64,000 bases of DNA from Anaerolineales bacterium (lineage in GTDB: Bacteria > Chloroflexota > Anaerolineae > Anaerolineales > Villigracilaceae): positions 48,928 through 112,927 of the forward strand of contig JAUXUL010000011.1 of NCBI GenBank assembly GCA_030680795.1. Reading direction: 5' to 3'. Positions within the stretch are counted from its first letter, which is position 1, and each line of letters starts with the position of its first letter. A program made the translations under genes and the position numbers. The notes under the pieces were generated by a model. The model made no database searches and was not told where the DNA came from. It saw nothing but the letters and a program-made list of their open reading frames with translations. Shown in pieces: positions 50,344 through 60,092 of the stretch.

Positions 50344-50576
50344 TCAGTACTTCACGAAAAACTCTGGAGTTAGGCGGCTTGCCGCCTAACATATACATCC
50401 ATTGCTTCCTGCGCCGTCACTTCGACAGGCTCAGTACAAGCCTTGACGCAAGGTTTACTCGCAAAACACCGCCGCCCACAGGGTACTTCGTAAAGGACGG
50501 TGGCTTGAGCCTGCTCGGTGCCTCACATGTCCATCAGCTTGCTGATGGACTCCAGAATCGTGAAGTACTGATAATT
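50342..50576. repeat. 235-bp element with terminal inverted repeats (ACTCCAGAATCGTGA family)
   Basis: The left end (AATCAGTACTTCACGA then TCTGGAGT, 50342-50369) and right end (ACTCCAGAATCGTGAAGTAC, 50549-50568) are complementary. Inside are the palindromes TTAGGCGGCTTGCCGCCTAA (50370-50389) and GTCCATCAGCTTGCTGATGG (50529-50550), plus a CACTTCGACAGGCTCAGTAC word. A short relative lies at 55909-55985. After it, 50593-50665 holds a GAGCGGAGCGAAGGG-type fold-back repeat. No gene is visible in 50344-50748. Confidence 0.7.
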
Positions 50577-50748
50577 CACCTAATGCACCAAGCATGATTC
50601 CCTGAGCGGAGCGAAGGGTCTCTGAGATAGTCGTAGAAACCCTTCGCTGTCGCTCAGGGCGACATGCCTAAAAAACATGAAGCTGCGTAAGGTGAGTTAA
50701 ATAAGCACAGGTTATGGACGCCCGTGAAAATTTATTGGAAGGGTCTGT

Positions 50749-52659
50749 ATGATTAACGGTTGGTCGGAGACGTTTCTGGCGGGAATCCAGACGCTCAACC
50801 AGATACTAACGGCGGGGATCGCCATAACAGCATTTTCGCTGTTCCTCTATGCGCTTTCGTTTAATTTGCGTGATAGGGTGGCGCGTTCATTCGCGCTCAT
50901 TTTGCTTTGTGTGGTGATCGTTTTTACTTCCGAAGCATTGCAGGATAAATCGCTGTCAACTGGGGCCATTGATCTGTTATTGCGCTTGCAGTGGTTTGGT
51001 ATTGTTTTTCTCCCGGCGGCTTATTTACATCTTTCGGATGCATTACTTGTGACGGCTGGCCGGCCTTCGCGCGGGCGTCGGCGGATGGCTGTGCGCGGGA
51101 TGTACGCTATTTCGGCGACATTTCTTCTTTTGCTGGCGCTTGGCTATTTACTTGGTCCGCTCGTTCCTGACGGGAGGCCTGCTCCTTACCTCCTGCGCAC
51201 GGTCTGGACCGAGGTCTTCACGTTATATTATGTTTTCAGCATGGTCTGGGCGGGAGTAAATTTCGCGCGCGCTTACAGCCTGATGTTGACCCGTTCAGGC
51301 CAGCGCCGCATGTTGTACCTGATGGCTGGCGCGACGGCTCCCGCACTTGGTTCCTATCCTTATCTTCTGTTTGGGTACAGCTTGGCCTCACAGCATCAAT
51401 ATCTGTTTTGGGGCGCGGCGACTGCCATTAATTTGCTGGTTGGCGCATTGGTAATCGTGATGGCCTATGCGGTGGCTTTCTTCGGCGTTTCTTGGCCGGA
51501 TCGTGTGATCAAAAGCCGCTTGTTTAAATGGATTATGCGCGGACCGGTCACAGCCTCGGCCGCACTTGCATTGATGACCATTGTCCGCCGCGGCGGGGAA
51601 GTGCTTGGCACGCCTTATAACGCTTTTGTACCGCTTGCTGTGGTAGCAACCGTTTTACTACTTGAACATGCCATTACTTTTGCCGCTCCTCTTTGGGAGC
51701 GCTGGCTGTTCTATGGACGCGACCGTAAGGAATTGGAATTACTCCAGAATATCGAGGAGCGTTTACTGACCCAGGGCGATTTACAGCAATTTCTGGAGGC
51801 AATTCTGGCGGCTGTGCGCGATCACCTACAGTCCCCATCCGCTTTTGTAGCCGCGCTGGATGACGAAATCTTATCTCCGCTTGTGGTGGCAGGCAATCGT
51901 TCGATACTCGATCAGGAAAGTTTGACCGAAGTCCTGGAACAAGTCAATGGCGATACGCGGCGTGAATTCCAATGGGGAAATTTCTGGGTCCTGCCCCTGC
52001 ATCGCCGCAAACGGCAGGAAATGGATCGGGATGAATTGCCGCCATTGCTTGGCCTGCTCGGTGTGGCCAAAGGGGACAATCAGATCATGGAATATGACCA
52101 ACGCGAGGCATTGTGGCTCCTGGCAGATCGCGCCGCAATTGCGCTGGAAGACCGGCAATTGCAGCAACGCATGTTCCGTTCCCTGGCAGATCTCCAGCCG
52201 CAGGTTGAAATGATCCAGCGCATGCGCGCAGCCGGGCGCTATGACTCCCGCGCCAGTTTATTGAGCGAACCTTTGCCACAGGAGGCAGACCTTGCGAACT
52301 GGGTCAAGGATGCGCTGACCCATTACTGGGGCGGGCCAAAGCTTACAAACAATCCATTAAATAAACTTCAGGTGGTTCGTGACCTTGCCGAAAAGGATGG
52401 TGGCAACACCGCCAATGCTTTACGCGCCTTGTTGCGCCGCGCAGTGGATCAGGTCAAACCGCGAGGTGATCGAAAATTCACCACAGAGTGGATCCTGTAC
52501 AATATCCTTGAAATGAAGTTTATCGAAGGGCGCAAGGTGCGCGATGTCGCCTCACGTCTGGCAATGTCTGAAGCGGATTTGTATCGAAAACAGCGTGTGG
52601 CTGTGGAAGCGCTTGCAAGGGCAATTCTTGAAATGGAAGTAAACCTTCTGGATAAATGA
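50749..52659 (+). CDS. Membrane-anchored regulator: about eight helices, GAF-like domain, HTH
   Basis: 636 residues. Residues 1-325 have about eight hydrophobic helices, the pattern of 7TM sensor N-termini (ILTAGIAITAFSLFLYALSF; AVVATVLLLEHAITFA). Residues about 330-470 (LLQNIEERLLTQGDLQQFLEAI; VLPLHRRKRQ; LWLLADRAAIALEDRQL) look like a GAF domain. The end has KVRDVASRLAMSEADLYRKQ, a helix-turn-helix like sigma region 4. No histidine-kinase motifs (H-box, G-box) are present. It may be a one-component receptor that binds DNA from the membrane. Confidence 0.65.
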   Translation: MINGWSETFLAGIQTLNQILTAGIAITAFSLFLYALSFNLRDRVARSFALILLCVVIVFTSEALQDKSLSTGAIDLLLRLQWFGIVFLPAAYLHLSDALLVTAGRPSRGRRRMAVRGMYAISATFLLLLALGYLLGPLVPDGRPAPYLLRTVWTEVFTLYYVFSMVWAGVNFARAYSLMLTRSGQRRMLYLMAGATAPALGSYPYLLFGYSLASQHQYLFWGAATAINLLVGALVIVMAYAVAFFGVSWPDRVIKSRLFKWIMRGPVTASAALALMTIVRRGGEVLGTPYNAFVPLAVVATVLLLEHAITFAAPLWERWLFYGRDRKELELLQNIEERLLTQGDLQQFLEAILAAVRDHLQSPSAFVAALDDEILSPLVVAGNRSILDQESLTEVLEQVNGDTRREFQWGNFWVLPLHRRKRQEMDRDELPPLLGLLGVAKGDNQIMEYDQREALWLLADRAAIALEDRQLQQRMFRSLADLQPQVEMIQRMRAAGRYDSRASLLSEPLPQEADLANWVKDALTHYWGGPKLTNNPLNKLQVVRDLAEKDGGNTANALRALLRRAVDQVKPRGDRKFTTEWILYNILEMKFIEGRKVRDVASRLAMSEADLYRKQRVAVEALARAILEMEVNLLDK

Positions 52660-52711
52660 TGGTAAGCAGGCATATTGAGACGCACATTTGATGTAAGAGA
52701 AGGAGTCCATT

Positions 52712-53677
52712 ATGGTTGGTCAAAAGAAAAAACCTGATAATCCGATGCCTGCCATTGATGATGACTGGTGGGCATCGCTGTTGGCGGAGGAGAGTCGCTC
52801 GTCAATGCCTCTCTCAGCCCATTTGGCGGGAAGCAGGCCTGAGGTCGGTGAAGAGGCGCAGACTATCTGGTCAGAAAAAAAACTTGTCACCGATTGGTCT
52901 CAAGTCAAAGACCTTTATATGCGGGATCAAATTATCGATCTGACTGTCACCGGGCATAATCGCGGCGGCTTGCTTGTGGAGGGGGACGGGCTTTATGGAT
53001 TCGTACCATTCTCACATCTGGTTGACCTGGCAGGCAAAGTGGAAAATCCTGAACGCAGCCACGAGCTTGAATCTTATGTTGGCCGCTCGCTTCATTTGAA
53101 AGTCATTGAATGCATTCCTGAAGATGACCGCGTTGTTTTTTCGGAGCGTGCGGCGCAATCGGAGCCGGGCAAACGCTCAGAATTATTCCATTCGTTAAAA
53201 GCAGGCCAAACCGTTCAAGGTGTGATTACCAACATTACAGACTTTGGCGTGTTCGTTGACCTCGGTGGTGTGGAAGGTCTAATCCATATTTCTGAATTAT
53301 CATGGGGACGGGTTTCACATCCCTCCCAAATTGTAAAGATTGGCAGTCCGCTTGATGTACAAGTATTGGAGCTTGCGCCAGAAAGATGCAGAGTTGCACT
53401 TAGTTTGAAACGGTTATTGCCTAATCCCTGGCAGAATGCCTCCGTTGAATTTCCAGAAGGAGCCATCAAACCTGCCATTGTTACCAGCGTGCTTTCCTTC
53501 GGCGCTTTTGCGCGGCTGGAGGCCGGCGTGGAGGGACTCATTCACATATCCGAGATTCCACAGGCAGAAGGCACGTCTTTACGAGAAGTTTTTTCCGAAG
53601 GACAGCAAGTGCAGGTGCGCATCCTGCATTTGGATGCCGCCCATCAGCGCCTGGGCTTAAGTATGAGGCTTGAATAA
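52712..53677 (+). CDS. Protein with three S1 RNA-binding domains
   Basis: 321 residues: after an acidic start, three S1 domains at about 75-140, 160-235 and 245-321. The middle one is classical (GQTVQGVITNITDFGVFVDL, GGVEGLIHISELSWGRVSHP); the first is divergent and the third ends with LDAAHQRLGLSMRLE. It is like a short ribosomal S1 homologue and would bind mRNA or act in translation. It precedes ftsK by five bases. Confidence 0.85.
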   Translation: MVGQKKKPDNPMPAIDDDWWASLLAEESRSSMPLSAHLAGSRPEVGEEAQTIWSEKKLVTDWSQVKDLYMRDQIIDLTVTGHNRGGLLVEGDGLYGFVPFSHLVDLAGKVENPERSHELESYVGRSLHLKVIECIPEDDRVVFSERAAQSEPGKRSELFHSLKAGQTVQGVITNITDFGVFVDLGGVEGLIHISELSWGRVSHPSQIVKIGSPLDVQVLELAPERCRVALSLKRLLPNPWQNASVEFPEGAIKPAIVTSVLSFGAFARLEAGVEGLIHISEIPQAEGTSLREVFSEGQQVQVRILHLDAAHQRLGLSMRLE

Positions 53678-53682
53678 CTCGA

Positions 53683-55905
53683 ATGCCTGAAAATCCGCAC
53701 CCTCGCAAAAGACAATCCGCACAAGCCGAAATCCCTCCCGTTCCGCGAAACGATTGGTTGGACAGGCTTGCCCGCTTCAACGCGCAGTTTGGCCGCTTCC
53801 TGCGCGACGCGGTTGGCGTTGCTTTGATCGCACTTGCGCTCATGTCTTTGCTGGCCGTGTGGGAATTCACCGATGGCATTCTGCTTACGCCTTTTTCCAT
53901 CCTTCTGCGCCGCTGGTTTGGCTGGGGCAGTTTACTGGTCCTCTTTGGCATTGGATATTTTGGATATTCAATTCTTAGACGCGCTAGCAGCGAAGTGAGT
54001 TGGGGACGGCTGATTGCGCTGGAGTTCGCCTCTCTCCTAACCTTGGGCCTGCTCGCTGCTTTTGGAGGCAATGACCTCTACCGGGCAGAGGCCGGCTGGG
54101 ACGGTGGGCGCCTCGGCTGGGGGCTGGTCACACTCGCGAGGCAATCTCTCGGAGCAATAATTGGCACACTTGTCTTATTTCTTTTGTGGCTGCTCGCAGT
54201 TGTAACTGGTTTTGGTTTGTGGGCAAAACTTGAAATATGGCTGTTGAAGATTGCCGGCGAAACCGCTCCTGTAGTTGTGGCAACACCCGTCCCGGTGGAA
54301 ACGGAAGAAAGCTTTGAACAATCTGCAAAATCCGGCGCGCCCGCTTCGCGAAAGAAGGCGCAGCCATTGGCTCCTGAATTTCGCACTTCATTGAAAGCCT
54401 CAAATAAAACGGAAGAGAAATCACTCAAGCCGCCCCCACGCGGGGAAGACCTGCCGCCATTGCATATCCTGCTCGCAGAATCCGCAATCCGCGCCGATGA
54501 CCGCACGATCAACCAAACAGCCGGTCTGATTATGAAGACTCTTGCTGAGTTTGGTATTCCTGCCACGGTGATCGGTTATCGTGTTGGCCCCGCAGTGACC
54601 CAATTTGCAGTCCAACCCGGTTTCCTCAAAAAACCAGGTTCAGACGAAGAAGACGCGCAACAAATGAAAGTACGCGTCGCCCAGATCGCTGCACTGGAAA
54701 AGGATATTGCGCTGGCGCTGTCTGCCCAGCGTTTGCGGATCGAAGCGCCTGTGCCCGGAAAACCGTACGTCGGTATTGAAGTACCGAACACGCACAGTAC
54801 TGTCGTCCGCATGAAGACCCTGCTTGAGTCAGACGCTTTTTATAAGATAGGCGCACCTCTCGCGATTGCCCTGGGACGTGACGTTTCCGGGCATCCGCTG
54901 ATTGCAGATCTCGCGCGCATGCCGCATCTGCTGATTGCAGGCTCAACGGGTTCTGGTAAATCCGTCTGTGTCACATCAATTGCGGCATGTCTGGCGATGA
55001 ACAACACCCCCGAAGACCTGCGTATGATCCTGATCGATTCTAAAATGGTGGAGTTGATCCGCTTTAATGGCTTACCCCACTTATATGGAAAAGTGGAGAC
55101 CAATATTGAACGTATCCTCGGCGTTCTGCGCTGGGTGGTCGTTGAAATGGAACATCGTTACCGTTTGCTCGAATCCGCCCACGCTCGTGACCTGGATGCC
55201 TATAACCGCAAGATTTCCCGCAAAGCAGATATTAAACCTTTGCCGCGCATCGTGGTGTTGATTGACGAACTTGCAGATTTAATGATGTCTGCTCCGGACC
55301 AAACAGAGCACAACCTGGTCCGTCTTGCTCAAATGGCGCGCGCCACAGGGATTCATCTCGTTGTTGCCACACAGCGTCCTTCCACAGACGTGGTCACGGG
55401 TTTGATCAAAGCCAACTTCCCGGCGCGTTTGGCGTTTGCAGTTTCATCAGGTATAGACAGCCGCGTTATTTTGGACTACACCGGCGCCGAGACCTTGCTC
55501 GGGCGTGGTGATCTGCTCTTTCTCAATCCTGAGGTCGGCAACCCTGTCCGCGCACAAGGCGTGATGATCACGGATATGGAAATCGAACGTATCATTTCGC
55601 ACTGGCAAAAGAATTACGAAACCCCGGTCGAGGCAACTCCGCCCTGGGAAAAACTATTGCAGGAACCCGGCGCAGGCGAAGATGACGCTTTGATCGAACA
55701 AGCTATCTCCATTGTACGAACAAGCCAGCGCGCTTCTGCTTCACTATTACAACGCCGCCTGCGGATTGGCTATCCACGCGCCGCGCGTCTGCTCGACCAG
55801 CTTGAAGAGATGGGAGTTGTCGGACCCTCTCAAGGTGGCGGCAAGGAACGCGAAGTCCTTATCAGCGAAGACGATCTTGCAGACGAGGAAAAATCCGAAG
55901 AGTAA
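53683..55905 (+). CDS. ftsK: FtsK/SpoIIIE DNA translocase
   Basis: 740 residues. Four helices lie at about 45-195, then a Ser/Lys linker, then the motor: LIAGSTGSGKSVCVTSIAAC (Walker A), LRMILIDSKMVELIRFNGLPHLY, IVVLIDELADLMMSAPDQTE (Walker B), ATGIHLVVATQRPSTDVVTG. The last 60 residues form the winged-helix gamma domain (SASLLQRRLRIGYPRAARLLDQLEEMG), which reads KOPS-like DNA signs. It pumps DNA at division. Confidence 0.95.
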   Translation: MPENPHPRKRQSAQAEIPPVPRNDWLDRLARFNAQFGRFLRDAVGVALIALALMSLLAVWEFTDGILLTPFSILLRRWFGWGSLLVLFGIGYFGYSILRRASSEVSWGRLIALEFASLLTLGLLAAFGGNDLYRAEAGWDGGRLGWGLVTLARQSLGAIIGTLVLFLLWLLAVVTGFGLWAKLEIWLLKIAGETAPVVVATPVPVETEESFEQSAKSGAPASRKKAQPLAPEFRTSLKASNKTEEKSLKPPPRGEDLPPLHILLAESAIRADDRTINQTAGLIMKTLAEFGIPATVIGYRVGPAVTQFAVQPGFLKKPGSDEEDAQQMKVRVAQIAALEKDIALALSAQRLRIEAPVPGKPYVGIEVPNTHSTVVRMKTLLESDAFYKIGAPLAIALGRDVSGHPLIADLARMPHLLIAGSTGSGKSVCVTSIAACLAMNNTPEDLRMILIDSKMVELIRFNGLPHLYGKVETNIERILGVLRWVVVEMEHRYRLLESAHARDLDAYNRKISRKADIKPLPRIVVLIDELADLMMSAPDQTEHNLVRLAQMARATGIHLVVATQRPSTDVVTGLIKANFPARLAFAVSSGIDSRVILDYTGAETLLGRGDLLFLNPEVGNPVRAQGVMITDMEIERIISHWQKNYETPVEATPPWEKLLQEPGAGEDDALIEQAISIVRTSQRASASLLQRRLRIGYPRAARLLDQLEEMGVVGPSQGGGKEREVLISEDDLADEEKSEE

Positions 55906-55908
55906 ATT

Positions 55909-55985
55909 TAGAAATTCTGGTGTCCATCAGCCTGCTGATGAGAATTTCAGGCAGCAAGCTGCCCGACTCCAGAATCGTGATTTAA
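55909..55985. repeat. Short element of the ACTCCAGAATCGTGA family
   Basis: AAATTCTGGTGT on the left and ACTCCAGAATCGTGATTT on the right are complementary. Inside are CCATCAGCCTGCTGATG and GGCAGCAAGCTGCC palindromes, relatives of those in the longer element at 50342-50576. It fills the gap after ftsK. Confidence 0.65.
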
Positions 55986-56015
55986 AGCCCCGAAAGGAAA
56001 TTTGCGAGCCAACCC

Positions 56016-56651
56016 ATGAATCCAAAACCAACCCTCACCGACAGACTAAGAGTTATATTTAAAGGTATATTAGATCCCATCGGCGCCTTCCTTAACCGGC
56101 TTGGGTTAACCCCAAACGCCATCACCTTATTAGGTTTAACTGGCACCACCGTCGGGGCGTATTTTATTTCGCAAGGCAAAATGACAACCGGCGCTTTTGT
56201 CCTTTTGGCATCCGTCCTTGTGGATGCATTGGATGGCACAATGGCGCGTCTGCGGGGTGAATCCAGCGACTTCGGGGCCTTTGTGGATTCAGTCAGTGAC
56301 CGCTACGCCGAGTTAATCACATTCGGCGGACTTTTATATTATTTTCTTTCGCTTGAAAATTATCCCGGCGTCATGGTCACTTTCGCTGCGGCTGCTGGTT
56401 CGGTGCTGGTTTCTTACGTCAAAGCGCGCGCAGAGGGACTGGGCTTTACCGCCAAGGCCGGTATCCTCACGCGTGTCGAAAGATATTTTGTATTAATTCC
56501 TCTGCTTGTATTTAATCAGCCGTTCATCGCCGCTTTCCTGATTGCATTGCTCGGCAACATCACTGCGCTTCAGCGCATCATTCATGTCCGCGCGCAGGGG
56601 CATGTGCGCATGGAAAAAACCCGAGAAAACGATAAGAAATATATACACTAA
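56016..56651 (+). CDS. CDP-alcohol phosphatidyltransferase
   Basis: 211 residues with several helices and the family motif DALDGTMARLRGESSDFGAFVDSVSDRYAE, i.e. DxxDGxxAR...GxxxDxxxD, the metal site. These enzymes attach a phosphatidyl head group. The product (PG-phosphate, PI-like or archaetidyl-type) cannot be told from the sequence. Lgt follows after three bases, so both membrane lipid genes probably share a transcript. Confidence 0.88.
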   Translation: MNPKPTLTDRLRVIFKGILDPIGAFLNRLGLTPNAITLLGLTGTTVGAYFISQGKMTTGAFVLLASVLVDALDGTMARLRGESSDFGAFVDSVSDRYAELITFGGLLYYFLSLENYPGVMVTFAAAAGSVLVSYVKARAEGLGFTAKAGILTRVERYFVLIPLLVFNQPFIAAFLIALLGNITALQRIIHVRAQGHVRMEKTRENDKKYIH

Positions 56652-56654
56652 TCC

Positions 56655-57461
56655 ATGAGTGAAGGATTTTTAATCGGTCCCTGGATGATGCGCTGGCATA
56701 GCTTCCTGCTTGTGCTTGGCATAGTGATTGGAGCTTTGCTGGCTGCATTTGAGGCAAAGCGCCGCGGCCATAACCCTGGGATCATCTATTATCTTTTCCT
56801 GCCTTTGATGATATGGGGGACAGTGGGTGCGCGCCTTTGGCATATTCTCACCCCGCCTCTTTCTTCCGTTCAGCTTGGTCTGACCACCTGGCATTATCTC
56901 ACCCATCCATTGGACGCATTGTCGTTTTGGATCGGCGGATTTGGAATCCCCGGCGCAATTTTTGGCGGTTTGCTGGCCCTGTTGATTTTTGCCCGCCACC
57001 ACGAACTGCCATTTTGGGATTTGACCGATCTGCTCGCGCCAGGTCTTGCCCTGGCGCAGGCCATCGGCCGCCTGGGAAATTATTTCAATCAGGAACTGTA
57101 TGGCTTGCCTTCAAATTTACCCTGGGCGATATTTATCCAACCCGCCAACCGTTTGGCCGGATATGAATCAATCGAGTTTTATCACCCATTATTTGCATAT
57201 GAAGCGGGCTTGAATCTCGCAAACATGGCTTTGTTATTATGGCTCTCGCATAAATTTATAAACAGACTCAAGCCTGGCAGTCTTTTTCTTGCATATCTGG
57301 CTGTTTATTCAGTTATCCGTTTTTCGCTCGAATTCCTGCGCCTCGATGGTGCGCTGGCAGGTGGAATTAATATCAATCAATTATTTTTTGCACTTTTGCT
57401 CGTCTGCGCAGCTATTGGCTTATATTTGCGCCACGCTCCGCGAGCCGCGCGGAAATTGTAA
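56655..57461 (+). CDS. lgt: Prolipoprotein diacylglyceryl transferase
   Basis: 268 residues, seven helices. The signature ALAQAIGRLGNYFNQELYG (family: GRxGNFxNxE) is clear, and the RFSLEFLRLDG region near the end is typical. It transfers diacylglycerol from phosphatidylglycerol to the lipobox Cys. Works before LspA (45508). Confidence 0.93.
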   Translation: MSEGFLIGPWMMRWHSFLLVLGIVIGALLAAFEAKRRGHNPGIIYYLFLPLMIWGTVGARLWHILTPPLSSVQLGLTTWHYLTHPLDALSFWIGGFGIPGAIFGGLLALLIFARHHELPFWDLTDLLAPGLALAQAIGRLGNYFNQELYGLPSNLPWAIFIQPANRLAGYESIEFYHPLFAYEAGLNLANMALLLWLSHKFINRLKPGSLFLAYLAVYSVIRFSLEFLRLDGALAGGININQLFFALLLVCAAIGLYLRHAPRAARKL

Positions 57462-57539
57462 GGTCTCTGTGAAGGGGGAGTTGCATGGCGGGTAATAAAA
57501 TAGAGTCCACTCGTTATTTTATTGATCCACCTCACGCAG

Positions 57540-57665
57540 TGTCATTCTCCCGAAGGGCATCGGGACGATGTGAGCGAAGCGAAGGATCACTACGTCCGTC
57601 TCAGAGACCCTTCCCTACACCTGCACTTCAACAAACGCAGTGCGGCGCAGTGTTGCTCAGGGCGA
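57540..57665. repeat. Dispersed GAGCGAAGCGAAGG-type repeat
   Basis: GATGTGAGCGAAGCGAAGGA, then CTCAGAGACCCTTC, and TTGCTCAGGGCGAC at the end: the ends fold back on each other. It fills the spacer between lgt and the ABC transporter. A 78-residue open frame across it follows the repeat, so is not called. An AAATAGAGTCCACTCGTTATTTT palindrome-like stretch lies at 57496-57520. Confidence 0.6.
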
Positions 57666-57683
57666 CTCGAAAAGGAATAAAAA

Positions 57684-58619
57684 ATGATAGAAACTCACGA
57701 TTTAAGCAAACAGTTCCATGATTTTATAGCTGTGGATGGAGTCAACCTTTCCGTGCAGCCCGGGCAAATATTGGCATTGTTGGGACAGAATGGCGCGGGC
57801 AAGACCACCACGGTGCGCATGTTGACGGCCTTGTTGCATCCCTCGCGCGGATGGGCGCGCGTGGCTGGATATGACGTGGTCAAGAATGGACATGCTGTCC
57901 GCGCTTCGGTGGGGGTATTAACAGAACAGCATGGCCTTTATATGCGCATGAATGCCATTGAATACCTCGATTTCTTTGGGCAGGTGTACAGTCTTTCGGC
58001 GGCTGCCAGGAAATCACGCAGTAATGATTTGCTTGAATATTTTGGACTGACAGATGCCTCGCGCCGCAGGATTGGCGAGTACTCAAAAGGAATGCGCCAG
58101 AAACTGGCTTTGGCGCGCGCTATGATACACGAACCCGGCGTGCTTTTGCTGGATGAACCCACTTCTGCCATGGACCCTGAATCCGCGCGATTGGTGAGGG
58201 ATGAGATCGCGCGTTTGAAATCGTCCAAGCGCACGATTGTGATTTGCTCGCATAACCTGACCGAGGTGGAAGCGCTGGCAGACCGGATCGCCATCATCTA
58301 TCGCGGACGTATATTGTTGCAAGGCACGTTGGAAGAGTTAAAGCATAAAGTGCTGGGTGTGCCAGAGTATGAAATTAAGTTTGCAGAGGATTGGGACGCG
58401 CGCGGGTTGGAATTACCATCGGGTGTGGAAATGCTTTCGCAAACGGCAACCAGCTTGAAGGTCCGTGTGGACGCGCCGCACGCATCAAATCCACAGATCT
58501 TAAAGGCTTTATCGTCTACATCTGCATCTGTCATGGCCTTTCAAGAGGAAACGCGGACGTTGGAACAGGTGTATCTCAAAGTGATGGCAGAAGCAAAAGG
58601 ACGTGAAAATGTTCAATAA
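57684..58619 (+). CDS. ABC transporter ATP-binding protein
   Basis: 311 residues. Walker A LALLGQNGAGKTTTVRML, signature YSKGMRQKLALARA, Walker B LLLDEPTSAMDPES and the switch His (IVICSHNLTEVEAL) are all present. The C-terminal 90 residues are the extra domain common in ABC-2-type drug or polysaccharide exporters. The permease start overlaps its end by 11 bases. Confidence 0.93.
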   Translation: MIETHDLSKQFHDFIAVDGVNLSVQPGQILALLGQNGAGKTTTVRMLTALLHPSRGWARVAGYDVVKNGHAVRASVGVLTEQHGLYMRMNAIEYLDFFGQVYSLSAAARKSRSNDLLEYFGLTDASRRRIGEYSKGMRQKLALARAMIHEPGVLLLDEPTSAMDPESARLVRDEIARLKSSKRTIVICSHNLTEVEALADRIAIIYRGRILLQGTLEELKHKVLGVPEYEIKFAEDWDARGLELPSGVEMLSQTATSLKVRVDAPHASNPQILKALSSTSASVMAFQEETRTLEQVYLKVMAEAKGRENVQ

Positions 58620-60039
58620 ACTAAACCTCGTCTGGCTGGTGGCTGGGCGTGAATTGCGTGACCAGTTCCGTGACTGGCGCGTGTTGACCCCAATGGTGAT
58701 CCTGGTTCTGTGTTTCCCGGTGTTGATGAATGAATTCGCAAAACAGACAGTGGACTTCCTGAATCAATATAACGCAAACCTGATCCTTGACAGGCTTGTG
58801 CCATTCTCGATCATGATCATCGGTTTTTTTCCGATCACGATTTCGCTTGTGGTTGCGCTGGAGTCTTTTGTGGGGGAGAAGGAACGCGGGACGATTGAGC
58901 CGCTGTTGAGCGCCCCGCTGGATGACTGGCAGTTGTATTTTGGCAAGCTGCTGGTAGGTGTGGCAACGCCGTTGACCGCCAGTTATCTTTCCATCGCGTT
59001 TTATCTGGTTATGATTTCCCGCCAGGAACTTACGATCCCGCCATTCTCCGTGATGGTGCAATTGATCCTGCTCACGACAGCCCATGCGACATTGATGGTG
59101 AGCGCTGCCATTGTGATTTCGGTGCAGTCTACTACGGTGAAAGCTGCGAATTTACTGGCTTCATTTGTTGTAATTCCCGTTGCTATTTTGATGCAAGGCG
59201 AGGCGGTCATGTTGTTCTGGGGAAATGAACAGGTACTTTGGCTGGCGGTTGCGGGCGTGATGATCATTGCATTGTTGTTGATCCGCGTGGGGATTGCACA
59301 CTTCCAGCGTGAATATTTGCTTGGGCGCGAAATTGATGCGATCAACCTGCATTGGATCTGGCGCACATTTTGGTCAAATTTTTTGGACAGCGCAGGTTCA
59401 ATTGGGAATTGGTATAGGAATGTGCTTGGCACGGCCTTCCGCCGCATTCTCCCCGCTGTCTTTTTTGTTGTATTGATCGCCGGAGTCAGTACCTGGCTGG
59501 GTTATGACTGGGTCATAAAAAATGTTTCGGAAACCATTGCTTTGGCTTCTCCTGAAGATTTGAAAAGAGTGGAAGAACGGGTGCGTGAATTGCCAGATTT
59601 GGCAAACCTGCGCGAGCACTTCAGTGCCCCATTTTTATTCTTGAATAATACCCGCGCGATGGTCGCAATTTTAGCAGCGGGTCTGGTCTCTTTTAGTGTT
59701 TTAGGTGTTTTATTCTACATGATGAATATTGGCCTGCTTGGCGGTGTATTTGCCATTTTGGAACTATTGGGCGTTTCACCGTGGCCCATCTTCCTTGCAG
59801 GGGTGCTGCCGCATGGTATCCTGGAAATCCCTGCCTTGATGATCGGCAGCGCTGCAGTGCTTTACCTTGGCGTTGCCATCGTCACACCGCAGGTTGGAAA
59901 ATCAATGGGCGAGGTGATCCTTGAACTGCTTGCAGATTGGACCAAGATCTTTGTCGGCCTGGTCGTGCCAATGCTGGCCCTTGCCGCGCTGATCGAAGCG
60001 TATATTACGCCAGGTTTACTATTGAATGTGTTGAAATAA
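58609..60039 (+). CDS. ABC-2-type transporter permease
   Basis: 476 residues: helices at about 30-50 and 65-190, a soluble part at about 290-350 (NVSETIALASPEDLKRVEERV), and helices to the end. VGEKERGTIEPLLSAPLDDW is the ABC-2 coupling motif. It pairs with the upstream ATPase. ATG 58609 and GTG 58603 are both possible starts. Substrate not readable. Confidence 0.88.
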   Translation: MFNKLNLVWLVAGRELRDQFRDWRVLTPMVILVLCFPVLMNEFAKQTVDFLNQYNANLILDRLVPFSIMIIGFFPITISLVVALESFVGEKERGTIEPLLSAPLDDWQLYFGKLLVGVATPLTASYLSIAFYLVMISRQELTIPPFSVMVQLILLTTAHATLMVSAAIVISVQSTTVKAANLLASFVVIPVAILMQGEAVMLFWGNEQVLWLAVAGVMIIALLLIRVGIAHFQREYLLGREIDAINLHWIWRTFWSNFLDSAGSIGNWYRNVLGTAFRRILPAVFFVVLIAGVSTWLGYDWVIKNVSETIALASPEDLKRVEERVRELPDLANLREHFSAPFLFLNNTRAMVAILAAGLVSFSVLGVLFYMMNIGLLGGVFAILELLGVSPWPIFLAGVLPHGILEIPALMIGSAAVLYLGVAIVTPQVGKSMGEVILELLADWTKIFVGLVVPMLALAALIEAYITPGLLLNVLK

Positions 60040-60092
60040 ATGGGACGGAACTGAGATTTTCGCCAGTTGAAAATTAGGGTAAGATAAGTTTC

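Noticed and set aside
57485..57721. A 78-residue open frame before the ABC transporter
   Set aside because: It lies in a dispersed repeat, has Arg/Ser-rich composition and runs into the ATPase gene.
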